The notes beneath the pieces are model-generated. The model did not search any database. It had not been told where the DNA came from and worked only from the letters and a program-made list of their open reading frames with translations. Positions 9,065 through 19,169 of a stretch of 64,000 nucleotides of DNA are shown here, piece after piece (positions within the stretch are counted from its first letter, which is position 1; each line of letters begins with the position of its first letter). Origin of the DNA: Anaerobacillus sp. CMMVII (GTDB lineage: Bacteria; Bacillota; Bacilli; Bacillales; Anaerobacillaceae); contig NZ_JACEHK010000002.1 of the NCBI RefSeq assembly GCF_025377685.1, positions 62,001 to 126,000 of the forward strand. The letters run 5' to 3'. The position numbers and the translations under genes are program-made.

Positions 9065-10489
9065 TTGTGGAAAGTATTACTCGTTGAAGATGAAATATTG
9101 GTTCGAGAAACTGTCAAAGAGATGATCAATTGGGAACAATTTGGCTTTCAAGTTATTGGAGAAGCTGGCAATGGGGAGGATGCTTTACACTTTATCAGGG
9201 AAGAACAACCAGATCTTGTGATTACAGATATCCTGATGCCAATCATGAATGGTGTAGAACTTTTAAAACAGACAAGGGCAGAAGGCTTCCAGACAAATTT
9301 TGTCATGTTGTCGTGCATGAGTGACTTTGAATATGTCCAACAAGCATTGGAATACGGAGCTTCAAATTATTTGTTAAAACATACGATGGATATCGATGCG
9401 ATTGAAAATATGCTGAAAAAGATTAGACCAGAAATAATTAAACGCATCAATGGAAATTCCAAAGAAATCGAAGAGTATTATCAAAAGATTTGGAAACAAG
9501 TTTTAACAAGTCCTCCACAAGAACATATGGAGCTGGGAAAACCACCTTTTATTCCGGAGACTTATACCTTAACGATTGTCATGACTTATAAGAAACTTTT
9601 GGAAAAGGATATTTTTCCAAAGGATGAAGAAGCAATCATTCACTTTTTTCAAAACAATGGACAATCAACGGTTTTCTATTGGTCAGAAAAAATACCTTTA
9701 ATAAAAAGTAACGGGATTACACAGAAAATAGTTTATTCCTCACTATCTAATTTATCTAACATAAGTGTTGAATGGAAATCGTTATTACAAAAATTAGACC
9801 TAGCGTGGTATGGATTGGATGAACCTACCACTAATAGTAAACAACAACAGTCCTCAGAGCGAGGGGAAGAGCTTTGGGAAATTGAGAATGAGATTATTCA
9901 AGCATTTATGCAAATGAAACAAAAAACGTGTATAAAGTTAATTGATGATCTATGGTTTCAACTGCAACAAAATGTAGTTTCATTGACGGTTGTTAAAGAG
10001 ATTGCCTTAGGCTTAAATAATATCTTTTGCCGAGTTAGCAATACACCTGACCAAGAGACAGAACTAATTATTACTAGTACAAGCCATGACCAACTAAAAG
10101 AAAAGCTGTTAGAGTTTACTAATCGTTATCTAGAGTACAGAAAGAATCAAAAATGCGCTTATACGGATCATAGCGAAATAAACAAAGTTATAGAGTATAT
10201 TCAAATGAACTATGATGAACAAATTACAGTAAAAATGATGTCGCTATATATAGCAATGAACGAAAATTATTTAAGTAGTCTTTTTAAAAAGAAGACAGGT
10301 TATTCACTCATTGAATACCTTCATAAAATACGGATTACCCATGCAAAAGATTATTTAGAAAAGACTAATTTACCGATCAGTGTGATTAGTCATAATGTTG
10401 GCTATGAAAATGATAACTATTTTATCAAAATGTTTAAGCGACTAATGAATATAACGCCAAATGAATATCGATGCCAAAAAAAGAACTAA
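9065..10489 (+). CDS. YesN-family response regulator, AraC-type output
   Basis: The N-terminal receiver domain (about 1-120) has the acidic pair in VEDE and the phosphoacceptor Asp55 in VITDILMP. A variable middle region (about 130-370) separates it from a C-terminal AraC/XylS domain with two helix-turn-helix motifs (ITVKMMSLYIAMNENYLSSL and ISVISHNVGYENDNYFIKMF). I take TTG 9065 as start: GGTGGGG lies seven bases upstream, and the protein then opens MWKVLLVEDE as is usual for YesN; an ATG at 9044 would place the ribosome site inside the gene. About 474 residues. It is the partner of the YesM-type kinase and probable activator of the downstream transporter operon. Confidence 0.9.
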   Translation: MWKVLLVEDEILVRETVKEMINWEQFGFQVIGEAGNGEDALHFIREEQPDLVITDILMPIMNGVELLKQTRAEGFQTNFVMLSCMSDFEYVQQALEYGASNYLLKHTMDIDAIENMLKKIRPEIIKRINGNSKEIEEYYQKIWKQVLTSPPQEHMELGKPPFIPETYTLTIVMTYKKLLEKDIFPKDEEAIIHFFQNNGQSTVFYWSEKIPLIKSNGITQKIVYSSLSNLSNISVEWKSLLQKLDLAWYGLDEPTTNSKQQQSSERGEELWEIENEIIQAFMQMKQKTCIKLIDDLWFQLQQNVVSLTVVKEIALGLNNIFCRVSNTPDQETELIITSTSHDQLKEKLLEFTNRYLEYRKNQKCAYTDHSEINKVIEYIQMNYDEQITVKMMSLYIAMNENYLSSLFKKKTGYSLIEYLHKIRITHAKDYLEKTNLPISVISHNVGYENDNYFIKMFKRLMNITPNEYRCQKKN

Positions 10490-10532
10490 TATATGTTCAA
10501 CTAATTCATAAGATTTGTTCGTTATTTAAAAG

Positions 10533-10546
10533 AGAAAGCGCTGTTA
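10533..10546 (+). promoter_or_regulatory. candidate CcpA cre site upstream of sugar-binding protein
   Basis: AGAAAGCGCTGTTA matches the cre consensus TGWAANCGNTNWCA at most positions and overlaps a possible -10 (TATAGT, 10545-10550; -35 TTATTT at 10522-10527, 17-bp spacer). It lies about 46 bases before the binding-protein start. This would give carbon catabolite repression of the transporter. Confidence 0.45.
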
Positions 10547-10591
10547 TAGTTTAACTTGTAAAGAATAACTCAAATCTTAGGGGGTTTAATT

Positions 10592-11899
10592 ATGAGATTT
10601 AAAGAAAAGGCTTTCATTTTTATCACGTTCCTTTTACTAATCAGCGTCTTAGTAGCTTGTGGGAATGACAAAACATCAAGTACCGATGCTACTAAAACTG
10701 AAAGTACTGAAGGAAAAGATGAAGTAATTACACTTCATTTCTGGGGTGGTGTTCCTGCAGAAAACGGTCCACAGGATGCTGTTGATGCTTGGAATGCTAA
10801 CAATCCAAATGTTCAAATTGAATATACTCGTTATGTCAATGATGATAGTGGAAATCTACGTGTAAATACGGCACTTCAGACAAAGCAACAAATTGATATT
10901 CTAATGTCACATTCACCAAACGATTTTGAACAACGAGTTGAATCAGGCTTTGTTTTAGATTTAACTGAATTTGAAGGATTTGATATTGAAGGGAAAATCG
11001 GTGCAGCTGCAGCTAGATGGAAAAGAAACGATACGTATTATGCGGTACCGACAAATCTAAATGCCCAATTCTTTTTATTAAACAAAGATTTACTAGACCA
11101 AGCTGGTTTAGCTGTTCCAGAAAACTGGACGTGGGAAGATGTTCGTGAATATGCGAATGCGTTAGATACAGATACACAAATCGGATATGCAATTGATCAC
11201 GGGAACCTAAACGGAATTATTTTAAATGCCTTAATTGAAGATGGATGGGTAAAAGAAGACGGAAGTTCGAACTTAGACCATCCGAATGTAAAAAAAGGTC
11301 TTGAATTAATGTATGCAATGATGCACCAAGATCAAACGATGCCTAAATATGCAGAACAAGTAGCGACAAACATGGCAGTAGATCATATGTTTTTAAATGG
11401 TGAAATCGCAATGTACCAAGCGGGTGCTTGGAAGTTTCGTATGACAAATAACTTAACTGATTATCCAAGAGATTTTAATATTGCGTTTGCTCCGGTTCCA
11501 TCTTTTGCTGGTCAAGATAACCCAGCTCATACTGTTGAAGATGCAATCTCAATTATTTCTTATTCAAAGCATGCTGAAGCAGCTTGGGAATTTATTAAAT
11601 GGTATGCAGATGAAGGAATGCTTGCTCTATCTCCAGGTGGTCGAGTTCCAGCGTCAGTGGATGCACCAATTGAGGAAGCTTTAGCTCTTATTACAATAGG
11701 TGCTACAGAAAGCTATGACCAAGCTTCTTTAAGTAATGTTTATAGTTTAGAAACTACAAAGCCAGTAGTAGTACCACCTTACCAAGTTCTTGATGCAATC
11801 GTCAGAGAGTTTGAAAAGTACTATTTAGGGGATCAGTCAATCGACGACACAATAGAGCGGATGGTCAAGTCTCATAATGACCATTTAGCTAGAAACTAA
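10592..11899 (+). CDS. sugar ABC transporter substrate-binding lipoprotein
   Basis: This 435-residue protein has a lipoprotein signal (hydrophobic stretch ending LVAC at about residue 22), then the family 1 extracellular binding-protein fold: FWGGVPAENGPQDAVDAWN near the N-terminus and VEDAISIISYSKHAEAAWEFIKW, GRVPAS in the C-terminal lobe. It is anchored outside the membrane and captures an oligosaccharide for the two permeases encoded next. GGGGG precedes the ATG. It follows the YesM/YesN genes and a candidate cre site, and a hairpin separates it from the permeases, which is common where binding protein must be in excess. The ligand is not known. Confidence 0.92.
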   Translation: MRFKEKAFIFITFLLLISVLVACGNDKTSSTDATKTESTEGKDEVITLHFWGGVPAENGPQDAVDAWNANNPNVQIEYTRYVNDDSGNLRVNTALQTKQQIDILMSHSPNDFEQRVESGFVLDLTEFEGFDIEGKIGAAAARWKRNDTYYAVPTNLNAQFFLLNKDLLDQAGLAVPENWTWEDVREYANALDTDTQIGYAIDHGNLNGIILNALIEDGWVKEDGSSNLDHPNVKKGLELMYAMMHQDQTMPKYAEQVATNMAVDHMFLNGEIAMYQAGAWKFRMTNNLTDYPRDFNIAFAPVPSFAGQDNPAHTVEDAISIISYSKHAEAAWEFIKWYADEGMLALSPGGRVPASVDAPIEEALALITIGATESYDQASLSNVYSLETTKPVVVPPYQVLDAIVREFEKYYLGDQSIDDTIERMVKSHNDHLARN

Positions 11900-11923
11900 C
11901 ATTTATATAAGACAATCGGAGAG

Positions 11924-11958
11924 GGAGAAACTATTTAATAGAATCTCCTTTTCTTTTT
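11924..11958 (+). terminator. attenuating hairpin between binding protein and permeases
   Basis: GGAGA...CTATT pairs with AATAG...TCTCC, followed by TTTTCTTTTT. It would terminate part of the transcripts and favour binding-protein expression. Confidence 0.55.
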
Positions 11959-11981
11959 CCCAGTTAAGGAGGTAGAGGATT

Positions 11982-12861
11982 TTGAAGTGGATGCGTAAAC
12001 AACAATTGCTAGGCTATTTATTTATTTTACCTAGCGTTACTGGGATCACTTTGTTCTTTTTTGTCCCGTTAATTTTTACAATCGCACTTAGTTTTACCAG
12101 TTGGCGCGGGCCAACTGGTATCGGGACAGAATTTATTGGTCTACAAAACTTTCAACGGTTATTTAATGATGAAATCTTTTATACGGCTTTTGGAAACACC
12201 ATTATCTATTTATTACACGTTCCAGTCGCTGTCATCTTAGGTTTTATTATCGCCAATATCCTAAATAAACGAGTTTTTATGAAAAGTAGCTTAAGGGCAA
12301 TGTTTTTTTTTACCTTACCTGACAAGTAGTATTGCGATTGGATTTGTATGGATGCTTTTATTCCATCCGACTCAAGGTCCAATCAATGAGATCTTAAAGT
12401 TAATTGGGATTTTGAATCCCCCGGGTTGGTTATCATCAACAAGTAGTTCTATGTATGCCATCAATATTATGTCTATTTGGCAAATCTTAGGGTTTAATAT
12501 CATTATTTATTTAGCCGCCCTTCAGGACGTTCCAGAAGAGCTTGAAGAAGCAGCCAAAATGGATGGAGCAAAACGTTGGCAAATCACAAGACATGTCATC
12601 TTCCCGCTTGTTAGCCCGATTACATTATTCCTACTTATAATTGGAATGATTAATACCTTTAAAAACTTTGGTCTGATTCAAGCTGTTACAGGCGGAGGAC
12701 CTGGTGATAGCACCACTGTTTTAGCTCTATATGTCTATCAAACTGCTTTTAGATACTATGAATTAGGGTATGCATCTGCAATAGCGGTCATTCTTTTTCT
12801 AGTCATTTTAGTTATTACGTTGGTGCAATGGTATGGACAGAAAAAGTGGGTTCATCACTAA
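11982..12861 (+). pseudogene. sugar ABC transporter permease (MalF type), one frameshift
   Basis: The protein begins at TTG 11982 after AAGGAGGT and reads as a normal MalF-like inner-membrane permease (LGYLFILPSVTGITLFF) until a run of nine T at 12302-12310, where the frame shifts to a stop. The +1 frame continues with FVWMLLFHPTQGPINEIL and the EAA loop (EELEEAAKMDGAKRWQ, about 12538-12590) to 12861. Eight T would restore one protein of about 292 residues with six membrane helices. This is therefore either a sequencing insertion, a true mutation, or a slippage site. It pairs with the second permease 19 bp downstream. The operon contains no ATPase, so a shared MsmX-type ATPase presumably drives it. 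Confidence 0.85.
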
Positions 12862-12879
12862 TGAAAGGAATGCTGAACG

Positions 12880-13761
12880 ATGCAAATAAAAGTGAATAAA
12901 CAAACCAGTGTTCAAAAACCACGTTTCAAGCTAAAAGGAAATGACCATTTGAAGAAAGTCGGGCTGACAGTTGGTATGTTAGTCATTGCTCTTTTTATGA
13001 TTATGCCTTTTTTATGGATGATCAGTACATCCCTAAAAACACCATCGGAAGTATTTGATTTTCCGATTAAGTGGATCCCTGCTGATATTCAATGGGATCA
13101 TCATTTAAAGGTTTGGACTGGTGAAAATAGCTTTTTAAAATATTATGCAAACTCTTTAAAAATTGCCGTTATTGGTTCAGTTGGAGCCATTTTCATTGGA
13201 TCCTTAGCTGCCTATGGATTTGCGAAAATTCATTTTAAAGGTAGAGATCTGATATTCCTCTTTTACTTACTAATGATGATGGTTCCACCGCAAGTTCTAT
13301 TCGTACCGAAGTTCATCATGTTTGATTTTGCGGGGATCTATAATACGCATTGGGCATTAATTATACCGACAATGTTTACGATTTTTGGAGTGTTTTTTCT
13401 AAGACAATTTTTCTTAAGTATACCGAATGAAATTTCAGAGTCAGCATTTATAGATGGGGCAGGGCATTTTCGAATTTTCTTCCAAATCTTTCTTCCGCTA
13501 GCTAAGCCAGCGATTATGACATTCGCTATTCTCGATTTTTCTTGGAACTGGAATAACTATGAGGATGCGCTTGTGTTTTTAATCGATGAAAAGTTATTTA
13601 CAGTACCTCTGGGATTAAACAATTTTGTTAATGAATTTACGATTGATTATAACGGGATGATGGCTGCTGCTTCAGCCTCGATTATTCCAATTCTCATTCT
13701 CTTTTTCATTGGACAACGATACATCATTCAAGGTGTTGCAAGCTCTGCAGTTAAAGGATAA
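12880..13761 (+). CDS. sugar ABC transporter permease (MalG type)
   Basis: This 293-residue inner-membrane permease has six predicted helices and the MalG-like features MIMPFLWMISTSLKTPSEV near the N-terminus and the EAA loop in EISESAFIDGAGHFRIFFQI (about residue 185). It forms the heterodimeric channel with the preceding frameshifted permease. The length is normal. It lies in the same operon as the binding protein and is followed 24 bp later by a YesL gene. Confidence 0.92.
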   Translation: MQIKVNKQTSVQKPRFKLKGNDHLKKVGLTVGMLVIALFMIMPFLWMISTSLKTPSEVFDFPIKWIPADIQWDHHLKVWTGENSFLKYYANSLKIAVIGSVGAIFIGSLAAYGFAKIHFKGRDLIFLFYLLMMMVPPQVLFVPKFIMFDFAGIYNTHWALIIPTMFTIFGVFFLRQFFLSIPNEISESAFIDGAGHFRIFFQIFLPLAKPAIMTFAILDFSWNWNNYEDALVFLIDEKLFTVPLGLNNFVNEFTIDYNGMMAAASASIIPILILFFIGQRYIIQGVASSAVKG

Positions 13762-13784
13762 TTCGTAAAAAGTGGGGTCTTAAC

Positions 13785-14429
13785 ATGGGAACAGGATTAA
13801 CAAGTGGATTTTATAAAATAACAGAATGGTTTATGAGATTGGTCTACGTAAATGTACTTTGGATCATCTTTACCTTACTAGGAGGCGTTGTATTCGGTAT
13901 CATGCCGGCAACAGTAGCCTTATTTACCCTTTTGCGTAAGTGGCTTAGGGGAGATGACCAAATAAAAGTATGCCGTTTCTTTTGGCAAACCTATAAATCA
14001 GGATTTATCAAATCGAATGTACTAGGGTTTATTCTCATATTTATTGGCATTGTTCTGTTTTTTGATATTAAATTTTTCCAACAGCTAGATGGAGGTATTT
14101 TTCAGGTGCTGGAATATCTAATGTATGGACTTGTGATCCTCTACCTAGTGATCCTTATGTATATTTTTCCGGTTTTTACTCATTACGATGTGAGTTATTG
14201 GCAATATTTAAAGCACGCTTTATTTATTGGGATCACAAAACCATTCAAAACGATAGTAATTGCGTTCGGGCTAATCGGCATCTATTTTTTGTTAAATTTT
14301 ATGCCGGGATTACTACCATTTATCGGCGTAAGCTCTTTTAGCTTGATCTTAATGTCGGGTTCTTTATCTATTTTTTTAAGTTTAGAAGAGTTAAATAAAA
14401 CGATAACTACTGAACCTGAAACAACGTAA
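13785..14429 (+). CDS. YesL-family (DUF624) membrane protein
   Basis: This 214-residue integral membrane protein contains the DUF624 motifs GGVVFGIMPATVALFTLLRKW and YIFPVFTHYDVSYWQYLKHALFIG (shown in parts) and about five hydrophobic helices. YesL proteins accompany YesM/YesN-ABC sugar loci; no biochemical activity is established. It sits directly after the permeases and before the FAD oxidoreductase, all co-directional with short gaps. A related partial gene lies at the left edge of the window. Confidence 0.85.
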   Translation: MGTGLTSGFYKITEWFMRLVYVNVLWIIFTLLGGVVFGIMPATVALFTLLRKWLRGDDQIKVCRFFWQTYKSGFIKSNVLGFILIFIGIVLFFDIKFFQQLDGGIFQVLEYLMYGLVILYLVILMYIFPVFTHYDVSYWQYLKHALFIGITKPFKTIVIAFGLIGIYFLLNFMPGLLPFIGVSSFSLILMSGSLSIFLSLEELNKTITTEPETT

Positions 14430-14463
14430 TTAATATTGAACTCCAAGGAAGGGTGATTAGTAG

Positions 14464-15711
14464 ATGAAAACGGTAATTCAAACAAAAGAAATACCAGTAG
14501 TAAAAAAAGTAGATGTTCTTGTAGCGGGTGGTGGCCCAGCAGGAATAGCAGCAGCGATTGCTTCTGCTAGAAATGGTGCAAAAACAGTTTTACTTGAAAA
14601 ACATGGGTTTTTAGGTGGTATGGGAACGGCCGCCTTAGTAAATCCATTTATGAGCTATTTCTCTGGTAGAACACAATTAGTAAAAGGAGTTTTTCAAGAA
14701 GTAGTCGATCGCTTGAAAGAAAGAGGAGCCTACGGTGGTACAGGTCATGCATGGTCGTTTGAACCTGAGGAATATAAATTTACCCTTAATGAATTAGCGT
14801 TAGAAAGTGGCGTTGAGCTCTTATTTCACACGTATGTAGTCGATGCTGTAACAGAAGATGGCTCGATCACGGGTGTAGTGATTGAAAGTAAGTCTGGTAG
14901 ACAAGTGATCGAAGCAAAGGCGTACATCGATTGTACTGGTGACGGAGATTTAGCAGCGAGGGCTGGGGCGGAATTCAAGGTTGGTCGTGAAAGCGACGGT
15001 CAAGTACAACCAGCAAGTATTATGTTTAAAATGGGTGGCGTAAATAACCGAAGAAAAGCATGGGAATATGCTGTTGAAGATGCGCGCTTACCTCAAGGCC
15101 GGGTCTTGTTCTTTAAAATGCCTCGAGAAGGTGAAGTTGTGATTAACATGACAAGAATTGTTAATGTTAACGCCCTTGACGGGGAGGATCTTAGCCGTGC
15201 AGAAATTGAAGGAAGAAAACAAGTAAAAGAAATCGTTGATTATCTTGTAGAAAATGTAGAAGGTTTTGATAATGCTTATCTAATTACAACAGGGCCTCAA
15301 ATCGGAATTCGTGAATCAAGAAGAATTATGGGTGAATATGTGTTAAAAACAGAAGATGTACTAGAGTGTCAAAAGTTTGATGATGCGATTGCCCATTGCT
15401 CATATATGATTGATATCCATAATCCAACGGGTGCAGGGACTGAAAAGGTCATCCTACCAAAAGGTCAATGGTACGACATACCATACCGTTGTTTATTACC
15501 GAAAGACCTTAACAACTTATTAGTGGCTGGAAGATGTATCTCAGCGACGCATGAAGCACATTCCTCATTAAGAATTCAGCCAACGTGCTATGCTCTAGGT
15601 GAGGCAGCTGGAGTAGCAGCAAGCATCGCTGTGCAGGAATCAATTAGTCCAAAGCAGGTAAGCGTAGAGAAAATAAGAGAAAAAATTGATCTAGTCGTTA
15701 GTCACGCTTAA
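14464..15711 (+). CDS. FAD-dependent oxidoreductase (FAD_oxidored family)
   Basis: This 415-residue protein has an N-terminal dinucleotide-binding motif VLVAGGGPAGIAAAIASA with the acidic end in LLEKHGFLGG, a central substrate region, and a C-terminal FAD-contact segment LLVAGRCISATHEAHSSLR followed by QPTCYALGEAAGVAA. This pattern belongs to the FAD-dependent oxidoreductases of the FAD_oxidored family commonly found in carbohydrate loci. No signal peptide is present, so it should be cytoplasmic. It may oxidise a sugar or sugar derivative, possibly together with the aldo/keto reductases, but its substrate is unknown. AGGAAGGGTG precedes the ATG. Confidence 0.85.
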   Translation: MKTVIQTKEIPVVKKVDVLVAGGGPAGIAAAIASARNGAKTVLLEKHGFLGGMGTAALVNPFMSYFSGRTQLVKGVFQEVVDRLKERGAYGGTGHAWSFEPEEYKFTLNELALESGVELLFHTYVVDAVTEDGSITGVVIESKSGRQVIEAKAYIDCTGDGDLAARAGAEFKVGRESDGQVQPASIMFKMGGVNNRRKAWEYAVEDARLPQGRVLFFKMPREGEVVINMTRIVNVNALDGEDLSRAEIEGRKQVKEIVDYLVENVEGFDNAYLITTGPQIGIRESRRIMGEYVLKTEDVLECQKFDDAIAHCSYMIDIHNPTGAGTEKVILPKGQWYDIPYRCLLPKDLNNLLVAGRCISATHEAHSSLRIQPTCYALGEAAGVAASIAVQESISPKQVSVEKIREKIDLVVSHA

Positions 15712-15723
15712 TTCGTAAATGAA

Positions 15724-15839
15724 GGGGCTGTCCAAAAGCAAGTAATCAGTCACCACAAGTATATATAGAGAATGTGAACAACTTACACTTTCTTATATAT
15801 TTTGACAATGTGGTGGGATGAGACTTTTGGATCAGCCCC
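15724..15839. mobile_element. 116-bp palindromic MITE
   Basis: GGGGCTGTCCAAAAG at the left pairs with CTTTTGGATCAGCCCC at the right, and the arms stay complementary further in (CACCACA with TGTGGTG, TATATA with TATATA). It is bounded by ATTCGTAAATGA (15711-15722) and ATTCGTAATGA (15841-15851), which look like a target duplication. The ends recall GGGGCTGTCC... inverted repeats of IS elements. It has no ORF and lies between the FAD oxidoreductase and the phosphoglucomutase. Confidence 0.7.
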
Positions 15840-15873
15840 CATTCGTAATGATTGAAACAAAGGAGTAGAAAAC

Positions 15874-16554
15874 ATGAGTCAAAATTTAGAGGCAGTTATT
15901 TTTGATTTAGATGGAGTCATTACCGATACAGCAGAATATCACTTTTTAGCTTGGCGGAGCTTAGCTGAAAGCCTTGGAATTACTTTTACTAGAGAGCAAA
16001 ATGAGCTGTTAAAGGGAATTAGTAGAATGGAATCGCTAGAGTTAATCCTCGATTTAGCTGGTAAGTCATTAGATTATGGGAATGATGAAAAGCTTGAATT
16101 ATCCGAAAGAAAAAACGGATATTATTTAGAGCTAATTCGTACTATTACTCCCAATGACATTTTGCCGGGAATTGAAAAGCTTTTAAAAGAGTTAAAGGAT
16201 CACAAGATAAAAATTGGCCTCGCTTCAGCAAGTAAAAATGCTTTCCAAGTGATAAAAAGTCTAGAGCTTAACGACTATTTTAATTACATCGTGAATGCGG
16301 CTGAAGTGAAAAACGGGAAACCAGATCCCGAGATTTTTAGGACGGCAGCAGATATGTTACAAGTTTCCTATGAAAACTGTGTTGGAGTTGAGGATGCTGT
16401 GGCTGGAGTAACAGCAATTAAGGCAGCGAATATGTTTGCGATTGGAATAGGTTCTATGGGAGCGTTAAAACAAGCCGACGTGATTTATCAAGATACGGCA
16501 GACCTTACTTTTGCTAGGCTCATTGACCATTTTAAGAATAGTAAAACAAAATAG
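15874..16554 (+). CDS. pgmB: beta-phosphoglucomutase
   Basis: This 226-residue HAD-superfamily enzyme has the nucleophile and acid/base Asp in FDLDGVITDTAEYHF, GISRMESLE in the cap domain, the Ser/Lys motifs ASASKNA and KPDPEIF, and GVEDAVAGVTAIKAA. It converts beta-glucose 1-phosphate to glucose 6-phosphate. It is followed 12 bp later by a GH65 phosphorylase, the classical source of beta-glucose 1-phosphate. GGAG precedes the ATG. The pair implies phosphorolysis of an alpha-linked disaccharide in the cytoplasm. Confidence 0.9.
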   Translation: MSQNLEAVIFDLDGVITDTAEYHFLAWRSLAESLGITFTREQNELLKGISRMESLELILDLAGKSLDYGNDEKLELSERKNGYYLELIRTITPNDILPGIEKLLKELKDHKIKIGLASASKNAFQVIKSLELNDYFNYIVNAAEVKNGKPDPEIFRTAADMLQVSYENCVGVEDAVAGVTAIKAANMFAIGIGSMGALKQADVIYQDTADLTFARLIDHFKNSKTK

Positions 16555-16566
16555 AGGTGATTTAGA

Positions 16567-18809
16567 ATGACTTGGAAAATCACGAGTAATAAGCTTGACC
16601 AAGCAGGTTTATTAGTAGATGAAAGCTTGTTTTCACTTGGTAATGGTTATTTAGGTGTTCGCGGAAATTTTGAAGAGGGTTATCAAGCTAGTTATAAATC
16701 AATAAGGGGAACGTATATCAATGCGTTTCATGATATAACAGATATTACGTATGGTGAGAAACTATTTGCCTTTCCTGAGACTCAGCAGAAATTATTAAAT
16801 CTAATTGATGCGCAATCAGTCGAGATTTTTATCGATGGAGAGCCCTTTTCTTTATTTGAAGGAGAGGTATTAGCCTTTGAGCGCCAGCTACATTTTGATA
16901 AGGGAATAGCAGAGCGCAACATTCATTGGAAATCTCCGAGTGGAAAAGAGCTTAGACTAACATTCCGTCGACTCGTTTCCTTTAAAACAAAGGAGCTTTT
17001 TGCAATTGAGATCAGCATAGATCCGATCTCAGACATCGAAGAAGTTAAGCTCGTATCAACAGTAAATGGAGACGTGAGCAACTTTGTTGATAATAATGAC
17101 CCACGTGTCGCTTCAGGTCATGCTAAGCGACTTTCGGTAGTTGACGTGAAACACCTAGACCGTATGAATGTAGTTGTAAATAAAACGTATGTCTCAGAGT
17201 TAAAAGTTGCTTGTGCTTCGACAACTCAAATTGATGTGGACCATTTGTATTCGTCTACCGCTTCTCAAACAGGCATAACGGAAGTTTATACGTGTAAAGG
17301 GAAACAACCAATTTGTTTTTTAAAGGCAAATTTCTATACTGATACACTGAGGCATGGATCAAGGTTAGCTGAATATGCAATTAGTCTTTGTAAGGAAAAC
17401 CGTTCAAAAACATTTCATGATTATCTGTACGACCAGCAAATGTATTTAGATGATTTTTGGAAAAAAGCTGATATTACAATCAAAGGGGATGACGACCTTC
17501 AGGAGGGGCTTCGCTTTAATTTATTTCACCTACTACAGTCAGCAGGACGTGATGGAGTAAGTAATATTGCGGCGAAAGGACTATCTGGTGAAGGGTACGA
17601 GGGTCATTATTTTGGGATACAGAGATCTATATGTTTCCGGTATTTCTATTTACCAATCCTGAAATAGCCAAACAGCTTTTGAACTACCGCTACTCAATTT
17701 TGGAAGGGGCAAAAGCTCGTGCAAAGGAAATGGGGCATAAAAAAGGAGCATTATTTCCATGGCGAACCATTTCAGGAACAGAATGCTCAGCGTTTTTTCC
17801 AGCTGGTACAGCCCAGTACCATATAAGTGCTGACGTAGCCTATAGCTTTATTCAATACTACGTAGCTACAGAGGATATCACTTTCTTATTTGAATTTGGG
17901 GCAGAGGTTGTGTTTGAAACAGCAAGATTGTGGCTTGATACCGGTCACTTTTACAACGGCCAATTTAGAATTGATAATGTAACCGGACCAGATGAATACA
18001 CGTGTATTGTGAATAATAATTACTATACAAATGTAATGGCAAAACATAATTTAAGCTGGGCATCAAAGATCGTATCGATTCTTAAACAAGAAGACTCTAG
18101 TAGATTAGTAGAATTACTTAGTAGCCTTGAGATTACTGAAGAAGAGATAAGTGAGTGGAGTGCAGCAGCAGAGAAAATGTATCTACCTTACGATGAGGAG
18201 TTAGGAATTAATTCACAGGACGACTCGTTTTTAAAGAAAGCAGTTTGGGATTTTGAAAATACCCCAAAGGAACATCACCCTTTACTGCTCCATTATCACC
18301 CGTTAACACTGTACCGCTATCAAGTGTGCAAACAAGCAGATACAGTATTGGCACACTTTTTGCTTGAGGATGAACAAAGCTTTGAAACTATGAAAAATTC
18401 ATTTGATTATTATGAAAAAATAACAACCCACGATTCATCATTGTCTTATTGTGTTCATAGTATTATGGCTTCAAAGCTTGGTTATCATGAAAAAGCATAT
18501 AACTATTTTATTGAAACAGCACGGCTAGACCTAGACAATACACATGGCAATACGAAAGATGGACTCCATATGGCAAATATGGGTGGCACCTGGCTGGCGA
18601 TTGTCTTTGGGTTTGCAGGACTGAGACTAAAGGAAGAAGGGATTTCTTTGAAGCCATCACTTCCAAATAATTGGGATGAGCTTGCCTTTACGATACAATA
18701 TAAGGGCAGATTGCTACGGGTAGAAATCACGAAAACCTCTGCCGAATGCCAGTTAGTAGAAGGTGAGCCTTTGGACAAGCCGATTATGATCGAAACTGTA
18801 ACGAGGTAA
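16567..18809 (+). pseudogene. GH65 disaccharide phosphorylase, one frameshift
   Basis: The N-terminal part (16567 to about 17612) opens with the GH65 super-sandwich domain (LFSLGNGYLGVRGNFEEG) and ends NIAAKGLSGEGYEGHYF. One T is missing near 17609-17614; restoring it gives HYFWDTEIYMFPVFLF and continues in the frame to 18809, with the catalytic acid Glu in NVTGPDEYT and C-terminal GGTWLAIVFGFAG. Total about 747 residues, normal for maltose/kojibiose/nigerose-type phosphorylases. Adjacent pgmB means it likely releases beta-glucose 1-phosphate, but the disaccharide is not identifiable from sequence. The frameshift may be a sequencing artefact. A strong terminator follows. Confidence 0.87.
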
Positions 18810-18822
18810 TATAAAGTTATGG

Positions 18823-18860
18823 AAAACGAACCATCAACATAGTTGAGGGTTCGTTTTTTC
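18823..18860 (+). terminator. terminator after GH65 gene
   Basis: AAAACGAACC pairs with GGTTCGTTTT, with an inner TCAAC/GTTGA extension, followed by TTTTC. It ends the pgmB-GH65 transcript. Confidence 0.85.
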
Positions 18861-19169
18861 TTAGGTGGAATAAATAACACCGACCGTCATTATGAGTTAT
18901 TATAGACTTATAAATGATAAAAGTTGGTGTTTATTTATCCTAGAAAACAATAATGATACAATATCCAAAATTGAATTAACTATTCAAATTCAGAAAAAAC
19001 GAATTAAGAAGGTAGAACAATCTAACCTACCATTTGAGTAAATAAGGGAAAAAGCGTGGTACGTATTTTAGTTAAAAGCAACCAAAATCTCCTGTGATGA
19101 GTAATCACAGAGCAAAATATCGGAATGACATTACATAAAAACCTGTGAAATAAAGTGACTTGTCTACCT

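Noticed and set aside
12310-12351. Two separate permease half-genes by design
   Set aside because: Halves join exactly at the homopolymer with normal MalF family content, so a frameshift is simpler.
18503-18880. Minus-strand 125-codon frame
   Set aside because: Antisense to the C-terminus of the GH65 gene and runs through its terminator.
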